Assembly (NCBI RefSeq): GCF_001552255.1
Contig: NZ_BCQV01000025.1
Coordinates: 1 to 64,000 of the forward strand
DNA from: Alicyclobacillus shizuokensis NBRC 103103
GTDB lineage: Bacteria > Bacillota > Bacilli > Alicyclobacillales > Alicyclobacillaceae
Direction: 5' to 3'
Length of the DNA stretch: 64,000 bases
The stretch's first letter is position 1, and each line of letters opens with the position of its first letter. Of the stretch, positions 27,108 through 38,240 are shown piece by piece. The notes beneath the pieces are model-generated. The model was given only the letters and a program-made list of their open reading frames with translations. It was not told the DNA's origin and ran no database searches. Made by a program: the position numbers and the translations under genes.

Positions 27108-27743
27108 CTACTTCTTCAACGAGGATACCCACTGCTGAAACTCGGCCTGCGTCACGACCTTGCCGGTCGCGTGCATTTGCGAATGGCCAGCGCCGCAGAA
27201 CTGGTCGCAGGGCACATCGAATACATGCCCCACCATGTCCGGCTTGATGTTAATCCAAAACTGCGTGATGCGCCCAGGCAGAGCGTCCTGCTGCAGCCGC
27301 ACATCCGGTATGTAGAAACCGTGTATCACGTCAGCCGAGGTAATGTCGAACAGCACCGGCGTTCCTGCCGGCACCTCCAGCGTCCGCGCATGCGCCCCGT
27401 TGGGATACTCAAAGTCCCAGTACCACTCGTGGCCGGTTACGCGAATCGTCACATCCTGAGCCGGCGGTTTTTGAAGCGCATACACGTACCTGACGCAAAA
27501 TGCCCCCAAGAAGACCAAAATGGCTGCCGGTACGAGCGTCCACACCACCTCCAACTTGGTGTTGCCGTGCACCGCAGCCCCCGTCGGATTGCGCCGGGTC
27601 CGCCGGTAGCGAATCAGAAACGTGATCAACAAAGCCTCGACCAAGACAAAGAAGAAAGCCACCACGCCCAGCATGATGTAAAAAAACGAATCCACGCTGT
27701 GCGCCATCTGAGTCAGCTCCACCGGCAACCACGATGAGAACAC
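27108..27743 (-). CDS. ctaC: cytochrome c oxidase subunit II
   Basis: A 211-residue subunit II with two N-terminal membrane helices and an external cupredoxin domain. The CuA site is complete: HGFYIPDV and CDQFCGAGHSQM (Cys, Cys, His, Met), with HEWYWDFEYP as the aromatic electron-entry region. There is no C-terminal cytochrome c domain, so this is not a Bacillus-type caa3 subunit II; electrons must come from a separate cytochrome c or copper protein. The GTG at 27743 has AAAGGAGG eight bases upstream, so the longer frame to 27941 is rejected. First gene of ctaC-D-E. Confidence 0.95.
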   Translation of the reverse strand: MFSSWLPVELTQMAHSVDSFFYIMLGVVAFFFVLVEALLITFLIRYRRTRRNPTGAAVHGNTKLEVVWTLVPAAILVFLGAFCVRYVYALQKPPAQDVTIRVTGHEWYWDFEYPNGAHARTLEVPAGTPVLFDITSADVIHGFYIPDVRLQQDALPGRITQFWINIKPDMVGHVFDVPCDQFCGAGHSQMHATGKVVTQAEFQQWVSSLKK

Positions 27744-27977
27744 GGACGCACCCTCCTTTACCGGTTTGCCGTCCAAGCTATGGATGGGCTCCCGGAGCTT
27801 GGGCGTCGCAGATTCGCGGCTCCTGGACGTCCTGCCCAACCAGGGATGAATGCCCCTTGCCATACGGTGCATGCCCTTCGCACAGCCAGTCTCCCAAATC
27901 CCTGCAAGATTCCGATAGCATCGGCAACAAGAAACACACACTCAATTCAAGATACGGGTACAGTTTACCATAGAAAT

Positions 27978-28005
27978 GCCGCCGCGAGTCAAGCGACGCG
28001 GCGGC
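27978..28005 (-). terminator. probable terminator after the MFS gene
   Basis: Nine-base arms GCCGCCGCG and CGCGGCGGC with a 10-base loop, followed on the minus strand by ATTTCTATGG. It lies between the stop of the MFS gene (28042) and the oxidase operon. The rest of 27744-28041 is leader sequence without a gene. Confidence 0.5.
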
Positions 28006-28041
28006 TTCTGCCTGCTACCCAGAACCTCAACCCGGTTCGAT

Positions 28042-29220
28042 TCAGAGAGTTTCTGCGGCTGTCCGCTTGGCTTGCAGTTCTCCATGTTGAAACGCCGCCA
28101 CCAAACCAAGTCCGGCCACGCACACCAACGCCGTCACAACAAACGGCAGGCCTTTATCCCACTGGTACAGCAGCGTGGCCAACAGGGGACCCACGATGCG
28201 GGCGAGCGAATCCATCGATGACAGCAGTCCGGAGGCCAGTCCCTGGCCCACCGTGGTCCGCTTGCTCACCAAGGAGGTGACAGTCGGCTTGAGCACCGTG
28301 TTGCCGGCCCCGAAGATGGTCATGAACAAGGCCGCCGTCCAGAAACTGTGCGAGAGCAGAACCAAGAACAGTCCCGCAGCCGATACGGCGAGCCCAAGAT
28401 AGAGGGTTGGAACCTCCCGGCCGTGTTTGACGTACCGTTGCACGATGCCGCCTTGGATAAGGGCGCCGACGATGCCAGAAATGAAGAACATATATCCAAT
28501 CTGCGTCGGAGTGGCGCCAATCTTCCACATCTCGTAGTACTGAAAACAACCTTCCAACGCGGCAATCGTAAACTGGGCGATGAAATCCACCAGATACATG
28601 TATTTCAATGAGCCGGCAAACGCCGCCCACCTGGACTGAGTGCTGGCGGTCACGTGAACGCGCTGCTCCCGATCCGGTTCCTGCAGCGATACAAGCGCCC
28701 ATACGGCGTTCAACAGGGCCAGCGCAGCCGCCACAAAGAACGGAATGGCCACGCCAAAATTGGCGAGAATTCCGCCCACGCCGGGACCAATGATGAACCC
28801 TAGCCCGATGCTCATGCCGGCGAACGCCATCCCGCGGGTGCGCTCCTCCACACCCGTCACATCCGCGATGTAGGCCATGGCAGTGGCCGTCACCGCGCCC
28901 GAAAAGCCACCGCCGACAATGCGCGCTAAGTACATCAACCACAGCATGTCCTTGGCCAGTCCAAACAGGAAGAAGCTGAAGGCAAACCCGACCAACCCAA
29001 CCATCAGGACCGGCTTGCGCCCGATTCGGTCGGACAATCGCCCCCACCAGGGAGAAATGAAAAAGGCCACGGCCGAGTACACGGCGAGCATCAGGCCCAG
29101 GTGGTACGGCTGGGCACCGACATTGGCAACCATCATCGGCAGCACCGGTATGACCAGCCCAAAGCCGACAAAAACCGTGACAATCATGGACAGAATCACT
29201 GCAAGCCGTCTCAGCACCAC
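28042..29220 (-). CDS. MFS transporter, DHA1 drug-efflux type
   Basis: A 392-residue, 12-helix major facilitator with the motif A loop GRLSDRIGRKPVLM between helices 2 and 3 and motif C GFIIGPGVGGILANFG in helix 5, the mark of drug/H+ antiporters. The substrate is unknown. The frame is open to 29331, but AGGAGG lies six bases before the GTG at 29220. No regulator lies next to it. Confidence 0.88.
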   Translation of the reverse strand: MVLRRLAVILSMIVTVFVGFGLVIPVLPMMVANVGAQPYHLGLMLAVYSAVAFFISPWWGRLSDRIGRKPVLMVGLVGFAFSFFLFGLAKDMLWLMYLARIVGGGFSGAVTATAMAYIADVTGVEERTRGMAFAGMSIGLGFIIGPGVGGILANFGVAIPFFVAAALALLNAVWALVSLQEPDREQRVHVTASTQSRWAAFAGSLKYMYLVDFIAQFTIAALEGCFQYYEMWKIGATPTQIGYMFFISGIVGALIQGGIVQRYVKHGREVPTLYLGLAVSAAGLFLVLLSHSFWTAALFMTIFGAGNTVLKPTVTSLVSKRTTVGQGLASGLLSSMDSLARIVGPLLATLLYQWDKGLPFVVTALVCVAGLGLVAAFQHGELQAKRTAAETL

Positions 29221-29403
29221 TACATGCCTCCTCTGTTCACCATTCTCAGGATAGCACCAACGACCGCCGTTCAACACCTTTTGGCCACTACAGAATGTGT
29301 CCAGCCATTGACATTCAGAGACGCCGGTCAAGGTCGTGTTTTGCAGTATAATCTATAATAGTAGGAATGATATGAAGACACGTCTGCCGAGGGGGGACAC
29401 AAA

Positions 29404-29886
29404 GTGAACTCACTGCCAGCGAACACCGGCTCAAGCAAACGGCATCAGTGGCGCACGCGGGCTTGGATCTTGGCCATGGCCGGCATCATCACAGGACTGG
29501 TCCTGACACTGATTCCCGTGATGCACCACATCGCGGCCGCGCGTGAAGCCGCTCATCAACATACATTTATGGAATACGTCACGGTGCACCACCTCGGGAC
29601 CCTCACCGTGATTGATTCCGGCACCGGGCTGGACCCGGTTTCGTATGTGCTGACCGTGCGCCGCCCGGTCTCCGTCAACGACCGTGAGGCGTTGCTCACC
29701 CGTCTGATGAAGAAGTACTACGAATACGACAAGGGAGAACTGTTGTCTGTGGTCTACCGCTCCCCCACGGGCCAGGACCAGCCCATTGGATCGGCTCATT
29801 ACGATGACTCGACTGGACGGCTGCAGCTGACTATCAACCTCGACAGCGGCGGCACCCGCGTCGTCAATCGGGATGAGCATTGGTGA
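29404..29886 (+). CDS. hypothetical membrane-anchored protein
   Basis: A 160-residue protein of no family I recognise. A basic N terminus precedes one membrane segment (about residues 22-42, LAMAGIITGLVLTLIPVM). The rest is a soluble, probably external domain of mixed strands and helices. GAGGGGGG stands a few bases before the GTG start. An A/T-rich GTATAATCTATAATAG at about 29346-29361 could be its promoter -10 region. Single gene. Confidence 0.65.
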   Translation: MNSLPANTGSSKRHQWRTRAWILAMAGIITGLVLTLIPVMHHIAAAREAAHQHTFMEYVTVHHLGTLTVIDSGTGLDPVSYVLTVRRPVSVNDREALLTRLMKKYYEYDKGELLSVVYRSPTGQDQPIGSAHYDDSTGRLQLTINLDSGGTRVVNRDEHW

Positions 29887-30219
29887 AAGCGCATCTCTAA
29901 CCTGTGCTGGTGCCGCCCCGGCGGCATGGAGGTCTATCTGCGAAACAACTAGGACGAGATTGTTTCACCGGATGAGGCGGAAGCAGCGAGTGGCAGAACA
30001 GTGGCTGCAGGCGCATTTACCCGCGCTTGAGGGGCCACATGCGGCAAGACCCTGCTCAAGTACGTCTTGCGTCCATGGGTTCACTCCCCATTCACGGTCG
30101 CCTAATGCCTACAGTGAGGTCTCACCTACTGGAACTTGACACCGACAATTTCCGCCTTGTTTCGTATAATTTCTTACGGAGTTTGAGACATCCGTATTGG
30201 TCTTTAGCTGTCCATCCTC
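29887..30219. other. 333 bp without a supportable gene
   Basis: Only short frames with no ribosome site and interrupted by stops. A TTGACA near 30137 and a TATAAT near 30166 on the plus strand are 23 bases apart, too far for a normal promoter, and no plus-strand gene follows. It marks the left edge of an AT-rich stretch. Confidence 0.5.
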
Positions 30220-30855
30220 TTAACCCCATTGTGAGTCGTCATAGAAAATGTACAGCGTTCTTGACTTGGTATCTAAGAAGTATGCTTTCCGTGTCGTGTA
30301 CGAATCTTGATATTCGTATCTTGTTTTGATGAACGAATAATAGTATCCATCCCGTTTGACTTTAGGCAATGGATTCTTTCTCCCAGACATTGGGTTCTCT
30401 TGTCCAGGCGAGAGATTTAGCAAGGAGTAAGGCACAACAGTTCCAGACTTCCATCCCTTGTCCTTAGCGGACTTCATGAAGGTATCCATTTGAGTCTGAT
30501 TGAACCGTACGACTACATAGTCCTGTTCCTCATCCATTGCAACCAGATGATCGTTTTCAAGTACATCGACCGATCTTGGAATATAAATGTTAGTCCGGGA
30601 TGCGATAGTATACGCAGCACCACCCAATATCTTGGCAAAGGCCAGTATAATCAAGCCTACAGTAGAAAGAACGCCAGCTGTAATCGCCCACCATTTCAGG
30701 AGTGCTATTTTTCTTGATATCACCCATCTGATCAGTGAGACAATAAGCCAAATAATCATCGGTAAACATATCAAAATAAGGAATATTCCATAACCATACC
30801 CTAATTGATTCCCTAAATTACCCAGATACAATTGAGTATGTAGATTCACTAGCAT
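30220..30855 (-). CDS. hypothetical membrane protein in AT-rich islet
   Basis: A roughly 211-residue protein with two N-terminal membrane segments (FLILICLPMIIWLIVSLIRW and WWAITAGVLSTVGLIILAF) and a soluble C-terminal part rich in Tyr, Lys and Asp, ending FYDDSQWG. No family is recognised. The gene is clearly more AT-rich than its neighbours, which suggests later acquisition. The start is uncertain: ATG 30855 follows AGGTGAGG closely. Confidence 0.6.
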   Translation of the reverse strand: MLVNLHTQLYLGNLGNQLGYGYGIFLILICLPMIIWLIVSLIRWVISRKIALLKWWAITAGVLSTVGLIILAFAKILGGAAYTIASRTNIYIPRSVDVLENDHLVAMDEEQDYVVVRFNQTQMDTFMKSAKDKGWKSGTVVPYSLLNLSPGQENPMSGRKNPLPKVKRDGYYYSFIKTRYEYQDSYTTRKAYFLDTKSRTLYIFYDDSQWG

Positions 30856-30861
30856 CCTCAC

Positions 30862-31350
30862 CTATCACGAATTTGAAAACAGTATTGGTTTCACAACTTG
30901 ATCAGCAATCGATTAGAAAATTGATATAAACATAGATTTACAATAGCACAAGACCGGGCACTGTATGTGAGACGAATACCAAGACCATGATCTCGTCATT
31001 GCCAGACCGGATGGTAGCCCGATGCACTTCCAAACGTTTGAAGATGCTTGGTACCGATTCCTGAAAGCGTGCTGACGTACCAAGAACTCGGTTCCACACG
31101 ATGAGCTGAAAATGCTGAAATGGCGGGCTCTCATGAGGCTGGAGAGGCGTTTGTGACACTCAATTTAAGTGTGTTAGACTACATCCATGTAAGTGCGAAC
31201 TTTATATGTCAAGTCTGTGTCAAGGTGGATGGGTGAGTTATTGGGATTTGAAATCGCCTCATCGGCTTTTCTTATCTGCCTTCGACAAGCGGACTGCGCA
31301 TCTGCGACAATGGGTATCGAGGAAATGACAGCCAGAGTGGGGGGAACGTA
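30862..31350. other. AT-rich intergenic stretch before aconitase
   Basis: About 490 bp with no convincing gene on either strand; short frames lack ribosome sites and family resemblance. It must hold the aconitase promoter, but I find no pair of boxes good enough to name. Confidence 0.5.
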
Positions 31351-34077
<2,727 letters not shown>

Positions 34078-34099
34078 ACGTGTCGTCCGTTGTCTGAAG

Positions 34100-34141
34100 A
34101 AAAACCAGGGGCCACTCCCGGTTGGGAGACCCCTGGTTTTT
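34100..34141. terminator. strong intrinsic terminator after acnA (bidirectional)
   Basis: Perfect 12-base arms AAAAACCAGGGG (34100-34111) and CCCCTGGTTTTT (34130-34141) with an 18-base loop. The T run makes it a good terminator for acnA, and the A run makes it usable from the other strand for the convergent small gene. Confidence 0.92.
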
Positions 34142-34283
34142 GCTGTCGACCGCCTAGGCTGCTGCTTACGGACTGTTTGGTAGGATGGTCAGCACATCCT
34201 TGCTCGCTTCGGCTTGAGCGGGCCTGCGGTCCTCCGCTGCAGCCATGACGTGCCGCTCATGACGCTCTCAACAGGCGCGTTTC

Positions 34284-34739
34284 TCAGCGTAGCACATAGT
34301 CAAACACGGTCTGATTGGCGGCGTCCGCACCGGTCACGCCCTGTTCACCCGCGCTGACGTCAGAGTGAGACCCCCACATAGCCCGCGACTGCCATGTCGA
34401 ACCATGCGGCGCGAAGAATTCAACATCGATAGCCACCGCATCAGGATGTTCCTGGCGAACCTGTTGGATGATGTCCCGCGCGTACGCTTCCAGATGCGCC
34501 CTTTCGCTGTTGACCGTCTCCACATGGACAACGTACGCATGCCGATTCCCCGCCTCCGCCGCCACCGACTTGACGGTATAATGTGGGCGCCCAAGATACA
34601 GGCCGACCAGAGACACCGCCGCCAAGACGATAAAGCCGACAAAGTACCAACGGCTGAGATTGCGTCGCACAAGCCGCAGCATGCCCCACAGCAGGAGGAT
34701 AATGGCCAAAACGCCTGCAACAAAACCGACAACCAGCAT
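34284..34739 (-). CDS. hypothetical small membrane protein
   Basis: A 151-residue protein with two N-terminal membrane segments separated by a basic turn (LRLVRRNLSRW) and a soluble C-terminal domain of about 90 residues containing HAYVVHVETVNSERAHLEAY. No family recognised. AAGGAG seven bases before ATG 34739 decides the start, although the frame is open to 34976. Convergent with acnA. Confidence 0.68.
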   Translation of the reverse strand: MLVVGFVAGVLAIILLLWGMLRLVRRNLSRWYFVGFIVLAAVSLVGLYLGRPHYTVKSVAAEAGNRHAYVVHVETVNSERAHLEAYARDIIQQVRQEHPDAVAIDVEFFAPHGSTWQSRAMWGSHSDVSAGEQGVTGADAANQTVFDYVLR

Positions 34740-34899
34740 GTCTACTCTCCTTCTATCCCCGTCCACTTTCACAACAGCAGGGGAAATCGCGCAATCCGTC
34801 AGATTTCTAGTATACAGGAGCCGTGGTTTCCATGGCCATGGCAGAAAACGGACAACACCCGCTGCGCTGGCATGGTGGCCCATCGATGCCGAGTCATGG

Positions 34900-34930
34900 A
34901 CAAAGAAAGACCCGGCCTGGTCGCCGGGTC
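34900..34930 (-). terminator. intrinsic terminator after the 50-residue gene
   Basis: GACCCGGC and GCCGGGTC arms with a six-base loop, followed on the minus strand by TTTCTTTG. It ends the transcript of the small gene at 35000-35152 and perhaps of the uracil permease. Confidence 0.75.
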
Positions 34931-34999
34931 CCTGTCGGACACTGGGCACTTTTGTGGATGCCTCTTCGTTCCGCACGGCCAGTCAAAAAGAGCCGCCGG

Positions 35000-35152
35000 T
35001 CAACTCTGGAGGTTTGACGACGCCTTGTGAGCACGGCGTCGTATCAGCTCTTCCTCGGGTTCCCCGCGCGCCATGCTCTGACTGGCGAGAGCATTGGCAA
35101 TCGGTCCAGAGGCCTCATCGCCGCGTCCAATGGACTTGCGTCTCGATGTCAT
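35000..35152 (-). CDS. hypothetical 50-residue hydrophilic protein
   Basis: A short frame beginning MTSRRKSIGRGDE and ending ASSNLQS, rich in Arg, Ser, Ala and Glu, with no membrane segment. GGGAGG stands eight bases before the ATG, and an intrinsic terminator follows 70 bases after the stop. It lies after the permease gene on the same strand. The small, polar, charged make-up recalls minor spore proteins, but no motif supports that. The gene is likely real; its function is unknown. Confidence 0.55.
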   Translation of the reverse strand: MTSRRKSIGRGDEASGPIANALASQSMARGEPEEELIRRRAHKASSNLQS

Positions 35153-35224
35153 CACACAGCCCTCCCAGCGTGGTGTCCGACACTCGATAACGTGCCCACA
35201 CCAGCCGTCCAGTATGTGATGCCA

Positions 35225-36391
35225 TCAAACTGGTTTGCGGTTTAAGTCCGGCAGCACCCAATATATAACAAGTCCTGCCAGTGTGGCCAAGGCGACGCCA
35301 TTGTTCGGGTAGCCGACGCCGACAATGAAGATGACCCCCGCCACAATCAGGTTCTTCATGTTCGTGAAATCAACCCGTTCCTCAATCACGTGGCGAATTC
35401 CCATAGCTGCAATCATCCCAAACAAAAGAATGCTGATACCGCCCATGACCGGCACCGGAATGGTGTGAATCAACGCCCCTACCTTGCCAAACAGACCCAA
35501 TATGATGGCGACGACGGCCGCTCCTTGAATGATGCGAGCGGAGTACTGGCGCGTGATGGCCAGAACGCCCAGATTCTCCGCGTACGTGGTCTGAGCAGGA
35601 CCGCCCATGAGGGCGGACAGCAAGGTCGCCGCGCCATTGCCCCAGAGGACTGAAGAAAATCCAGGGTCTTTGGTCACGTCGCGACCGATGATCTCATTGA
35701 GAACAAACATGTGACCCAGGTCCTCAACCATGGTGACCAAGGCGATGGGTGCCATGGCCAACACGACGGATCCGGTGAAATGCGGCAGAACAAAGTGGGG
35801 CCACGATAGTATTGGTGCGCTGGCAACAGAGTGCAGATCTACGAGACCGCGCGCGCACATGTATATGTATCCGACCATAATTCCGACCAACAAGGGGACC
35901 ACGCGCAGCTGCCGTGGACCCACCAGCGAGGCGGCAATCGCTGCGGCCAGGCTGACAATCGCCGCGTCCCAGTGCACCGCGGCCATGTTGCTGACAGCCG
36001 TGCCGGCCAGCGACAGTCCGATGACCGAGACTACCGGCCCAACCACGACCGGAGGAATGAAGCGCCGCACGCGAGCAAATCCCAACTTGGTCACGAGCAG
36101 GGCCACCAGGGCGTAGACTACTGCCACGCTGACCAAACCAGCGGCCGCCTCCGCCGGTGAATGGTACTTCCCCACATAGAGGGTCAAGGGTGCAATGAAC
36201 GCAAACGAAGACCCAAGGTACGTAGGCACCTTACCCCGCGTGATGGCGTGAAACACCAGTGTGCCCACACCGCTGGAAATCAAGGCGCTGCCGGTATCCA
36301 ATCCGGTCATGTAAGGGACGAGCACGGTGGAGCCAAACATTGCGAACACGTGTTGAATCGAGAGAGGCACCGCCCGCCAAAACGACTTCAT
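35225..36391 (-). CDS. uracil permease (NCS2 family)
   Basis: A 388-residue nucleobase/H+ symporter. Marks of the UraA/PyrP branch are FGSTVLVPYMTGLD at the first half-helix, VEDLGHMFVLNEIIGRD with the substrate-binding Glu, and GGPAQTTYAENLGVLAITRQYS. Ends with an NRKPV tail. GGAGG lies 10 bases before ATG 36391; the longer open frame to 36895 is rejected. No PyrR or purine riboswitch is seen ahead of it. Uracil is the likeliest substrate by motif. Confidence 0.92.
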   Translation of the reverse strand: MKSFWRAVPLSIQHVFAMFGSTVLVPYMTGLDTGSALISSGVGTLVFHAITRGKVPTYLGSSFAFIAPLTLYVGKYHSPAEAAAGLVSVAVVYALVALLVTKLGFARVRRFIPPVVVGPVVSVIGLSLAGTAVSNMAAVHWDAAIVSLAAAIAASLVGPRQLRVVPLLVGIMVGYIYMCARGLVDLHSVASAPILSWPHFVLPHFTGSVVLAMAPIALVTMVEDLGHMFVLNEIIGRDVTKDPGFSSVLWGNGAATLLSALMGGPAQTTYAENLGVLAITRQYSARIIQGAAVVAIILGLFGKVGALIHTIPVPVMGGISILLFGMIAAMGIRHVIEERVDFTNMKNLIVAGVIFIVGVGYPNNGVALATLAGLVIYWVLPDLNRKPV

Positions 36392-36526
36392 CACATCCAC
36401 TCCTCCACAATCCTGCCATGTCAGGTTATCCGCACGCAGCCTGTATAACCATAGCATAAAAGGGTCCTCAGCAACGCACCCTATGCTCGGTTTGCCACCA
36501 ACTTTTTTGAGAAGGAGTGTCAATCC

Positions 36527-36754
36527 ATGGCGAAACCGGATGACCGCAGCGACAATGTGGAAAAACTTCAGCGGTCGATTCAGAACACGATGGCCAACCT
36601 GCGGGAAGCCAACGATTTTCTCAAGGCGCATGGAGAACAGATGAATGAGCGGGACAAGGCCGCCCTGGAGGCTAAGAACGAGCGGCGGGAACGTGCCATC
36701 GAGGGTTTCCGGGATGAAATCAAAGATGAGGTGGAAGACGCTCATCAGCTGTGA
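36527..36754 (+). CDS. tlp: small acid-soluble spore protein Tlp
   Basis: A 75-residue protein matching Tlp, the thioredoxin-like minor spore protein of Bacillales made in the forespore: MAKPDDRSDNVEKLQRSIQN at the start and EAKNERRERAIEGFRDEIKD near the end. AAGGAG lies about nine bases before the ATG. It indicates an endospore former. I could not find a clean forespore sigma-G promoter. Confidence 0.93.
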   Translation: MAKPDDRSDNVEKLQRSIQNTMANLREANDFLKAHGEQMNERDKAALEAKNERRERAIEGFRDEIKDEVEDAHQL

Positions 36755-36907
36755 GCATCTACCGTGGGCGCTAAAGGCCGACGGTCCGGATACGGCCTGC
36801 GGCGCCCACATCCTTACCGACTGCCCAGCTTGCCCGGTGTCGCGCCCGTTTGTTGTACAATAGCCCACAAAGTCCGTATGCGCTGACGCAGGCAAGGGGG
36901 AACACGA

Positions 36908-37552
36908 ATGGCAGTTGTGAACCGAGCACGTCTGGTGTTGGCTTCTTCTTCACCGCGTCGACGCCAGCTACTGGCTATGTTTCAGCGCCCGTTTGAAGTG
37001 CAAACCAGCCAAGCCGACGAATCGGTGCCCGGCCACCCTCATCCGGCCGAGTTGGTGCGGATACTGGCCGAGCGCAAGGCAGGCGCGGTGTTGCAAAGGC
37101 TCGGCGGCCACGACACCGCGGGCGATCCGGTTATCATCATCGGCGCTGACACGGTGGTTGCGCTCGACGGCGAGATCTTGGGCAAACCGCGCGACCACGA
37201 GCAAGCTTTCGCGATGCTCTCGCGGCTACAGGGCAGGGCGCATGATGTGTACACCGGGCTGTGTGTGCTGGCCCGGGACAATGACGGAGCCATCCGAAAA
37301 CGCCAGGGATTTTCACGAACCCGGGTGCATATGTCGAGTCTGAATCCCCAACAAATCTACGCCTACATCGCCACCGGAGAGCCCTTCGACAAGGCGGGGG
37401 CCTATGGAATTCAAGGATACGGATCGGTTCTCATCCACCACATCGAGGGAGACTATTTCACCGTGGTGGGCCTGCCGCTCCACCAACTGGGACGCTACCT
37501 GGACGAACTCGGCTGTCCGCTACTGGACCCGCAAAATCGGCCGGCGGAGTGA
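36908..37552 (+). CDS. maf: Maf-family nucleotide pyrophosphatase
   Basis: A 214-residue Maf protein, a nucleotide pyrophosphatase thought to remove dTTP/UTP or modified nucleotides and linked to septum control. LVLASSSPRRRQLL at the N terminus, IIIGADTVVALDGEILGKP and GEPFDKAGAYGIQGYGS are the family blocks. AAGGGGG precedes the ATG. In many Bacillales it lies beside radC or mreB; not here. Confidence 0.94.
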   Translation: MAVVNRARLVLASSSPRRRQLLAMFQRPFEVQTSQADESVPGHPHPAELVRILAERKAGAVLQRLGGHDTAGDPVIIIGADTVVALDGEILGKPRDHEQAFAMLSRLQGRAHDVYTGLCVLARDNDGAIRKRQGFSRTRVHMSSLNPQQIYAYIATGEPFDKAGAYGIQGYGSVLIHHIEGDYFTVVGLPLHQLGRYLDELGCPLLDPQNRPAE

Positions 37553-37594
37553 CATCCCCGTGCAACTATACTAAAATACTTCCGTAAATCCTTC

Positions 37595-38215
37595 ATGATA
37601 GAGGCGATGACAATGCCGTACGGAAAGGAATTTTTGCGGGACCACCGAGTGTTGTTTCTCTCCCTGGTGTTGGCTGCAGACATCGTGGTCGCACTGATTC
37701 AGCCCTATCGGCCGATACTCTGGCTGGCCATCATTGCCGGCATCGTCCTGTTTTATTTCATTGAATACATCACGCACCGTTTTGTGCTGCATGGGATTCT
37801 CAAGATCATTCTACCCAAGGCCTACGAGGGCCATGTGGTGCATCATCAGCTGCCCACCGAGCTGAAATACATGTTGACGCCCAACGTGTACAACATGCCT
37901 GGATATATTGTGTACTGGGTGGTGGGGTACCTCGGCACCCGCAGCGCCCTGATCACCGCCGGCCTGATTGTCGGCACATCGCTCGCGCAGCTGTACTACG
38001 AATGGACCCATTTTGTCTCGCACCGGCCCATCGTGCCGCGCAGCGCCTGGGGTCGGTGGATGAAAAAGTACCACCTGCTGCACCACTACAAGAACGAAAA
38101 CTATTGGTTTGGCGTCACCAACCCCAGCCTCGACATGGTCATGGGCACCAACCCCAGGCGGGACGAGGTCGATACCGTCAGTTCCGCACTGAAAGGCGAG
38201 ACTTGGCAACGCTAG
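37595..38215 (+). CDS. fatty acid hydroxylase-superfamily membrane protein
   Basis: A 206-residue membrane protein with four or more helices and the histidine clusters of the di-iron fatty acid hydroxylase/sterol desaturase superfamily: HRFVLH, HVVHH, HFVSH and HLLHH, in the right order. It probably hydroxylates or desaturates a lipid (fatty acid, hopanoid or carotenoid). Two further ATG codons at 37607 and 37613 are possible starts; the last has GAGG eight bases upstream. The substrate cannot be told. Confidence 0.86.
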   Translation: MIEAMTMPYGKEFLRDHRVLFLSLVLAADIVVALIQPYRPILWLAIIAGIVLFYFIEYITHRFVLHGILKIILPKAYEGHVVHHQLPTELKYMLTPNVYNMPGYIVYWVVGYLGTRSALITAGLIVGTSLAQLYYEWTHFVSHRPIVPRSAWGRWMKKYHLLHHYKNENYWFGVTNPSLDMVMGTNPRRDEVDTVSSALKGETWQR

Positions 38216-38240
38216 TCTCGCCGCTCTCTGCACATACGCG

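Noticed and set aside
29873-30139. 88-codon plus-strand frame after the hypothetical gene
   Set aside because: No ribosome site, overlaps the previous gene end, and the product has no coherent features.
30137-30171. TTGACA and TATAAT on the plus strand
   Set aside because: Spacing is 23 bases and no plus-strand gene follows for over 1 kb.
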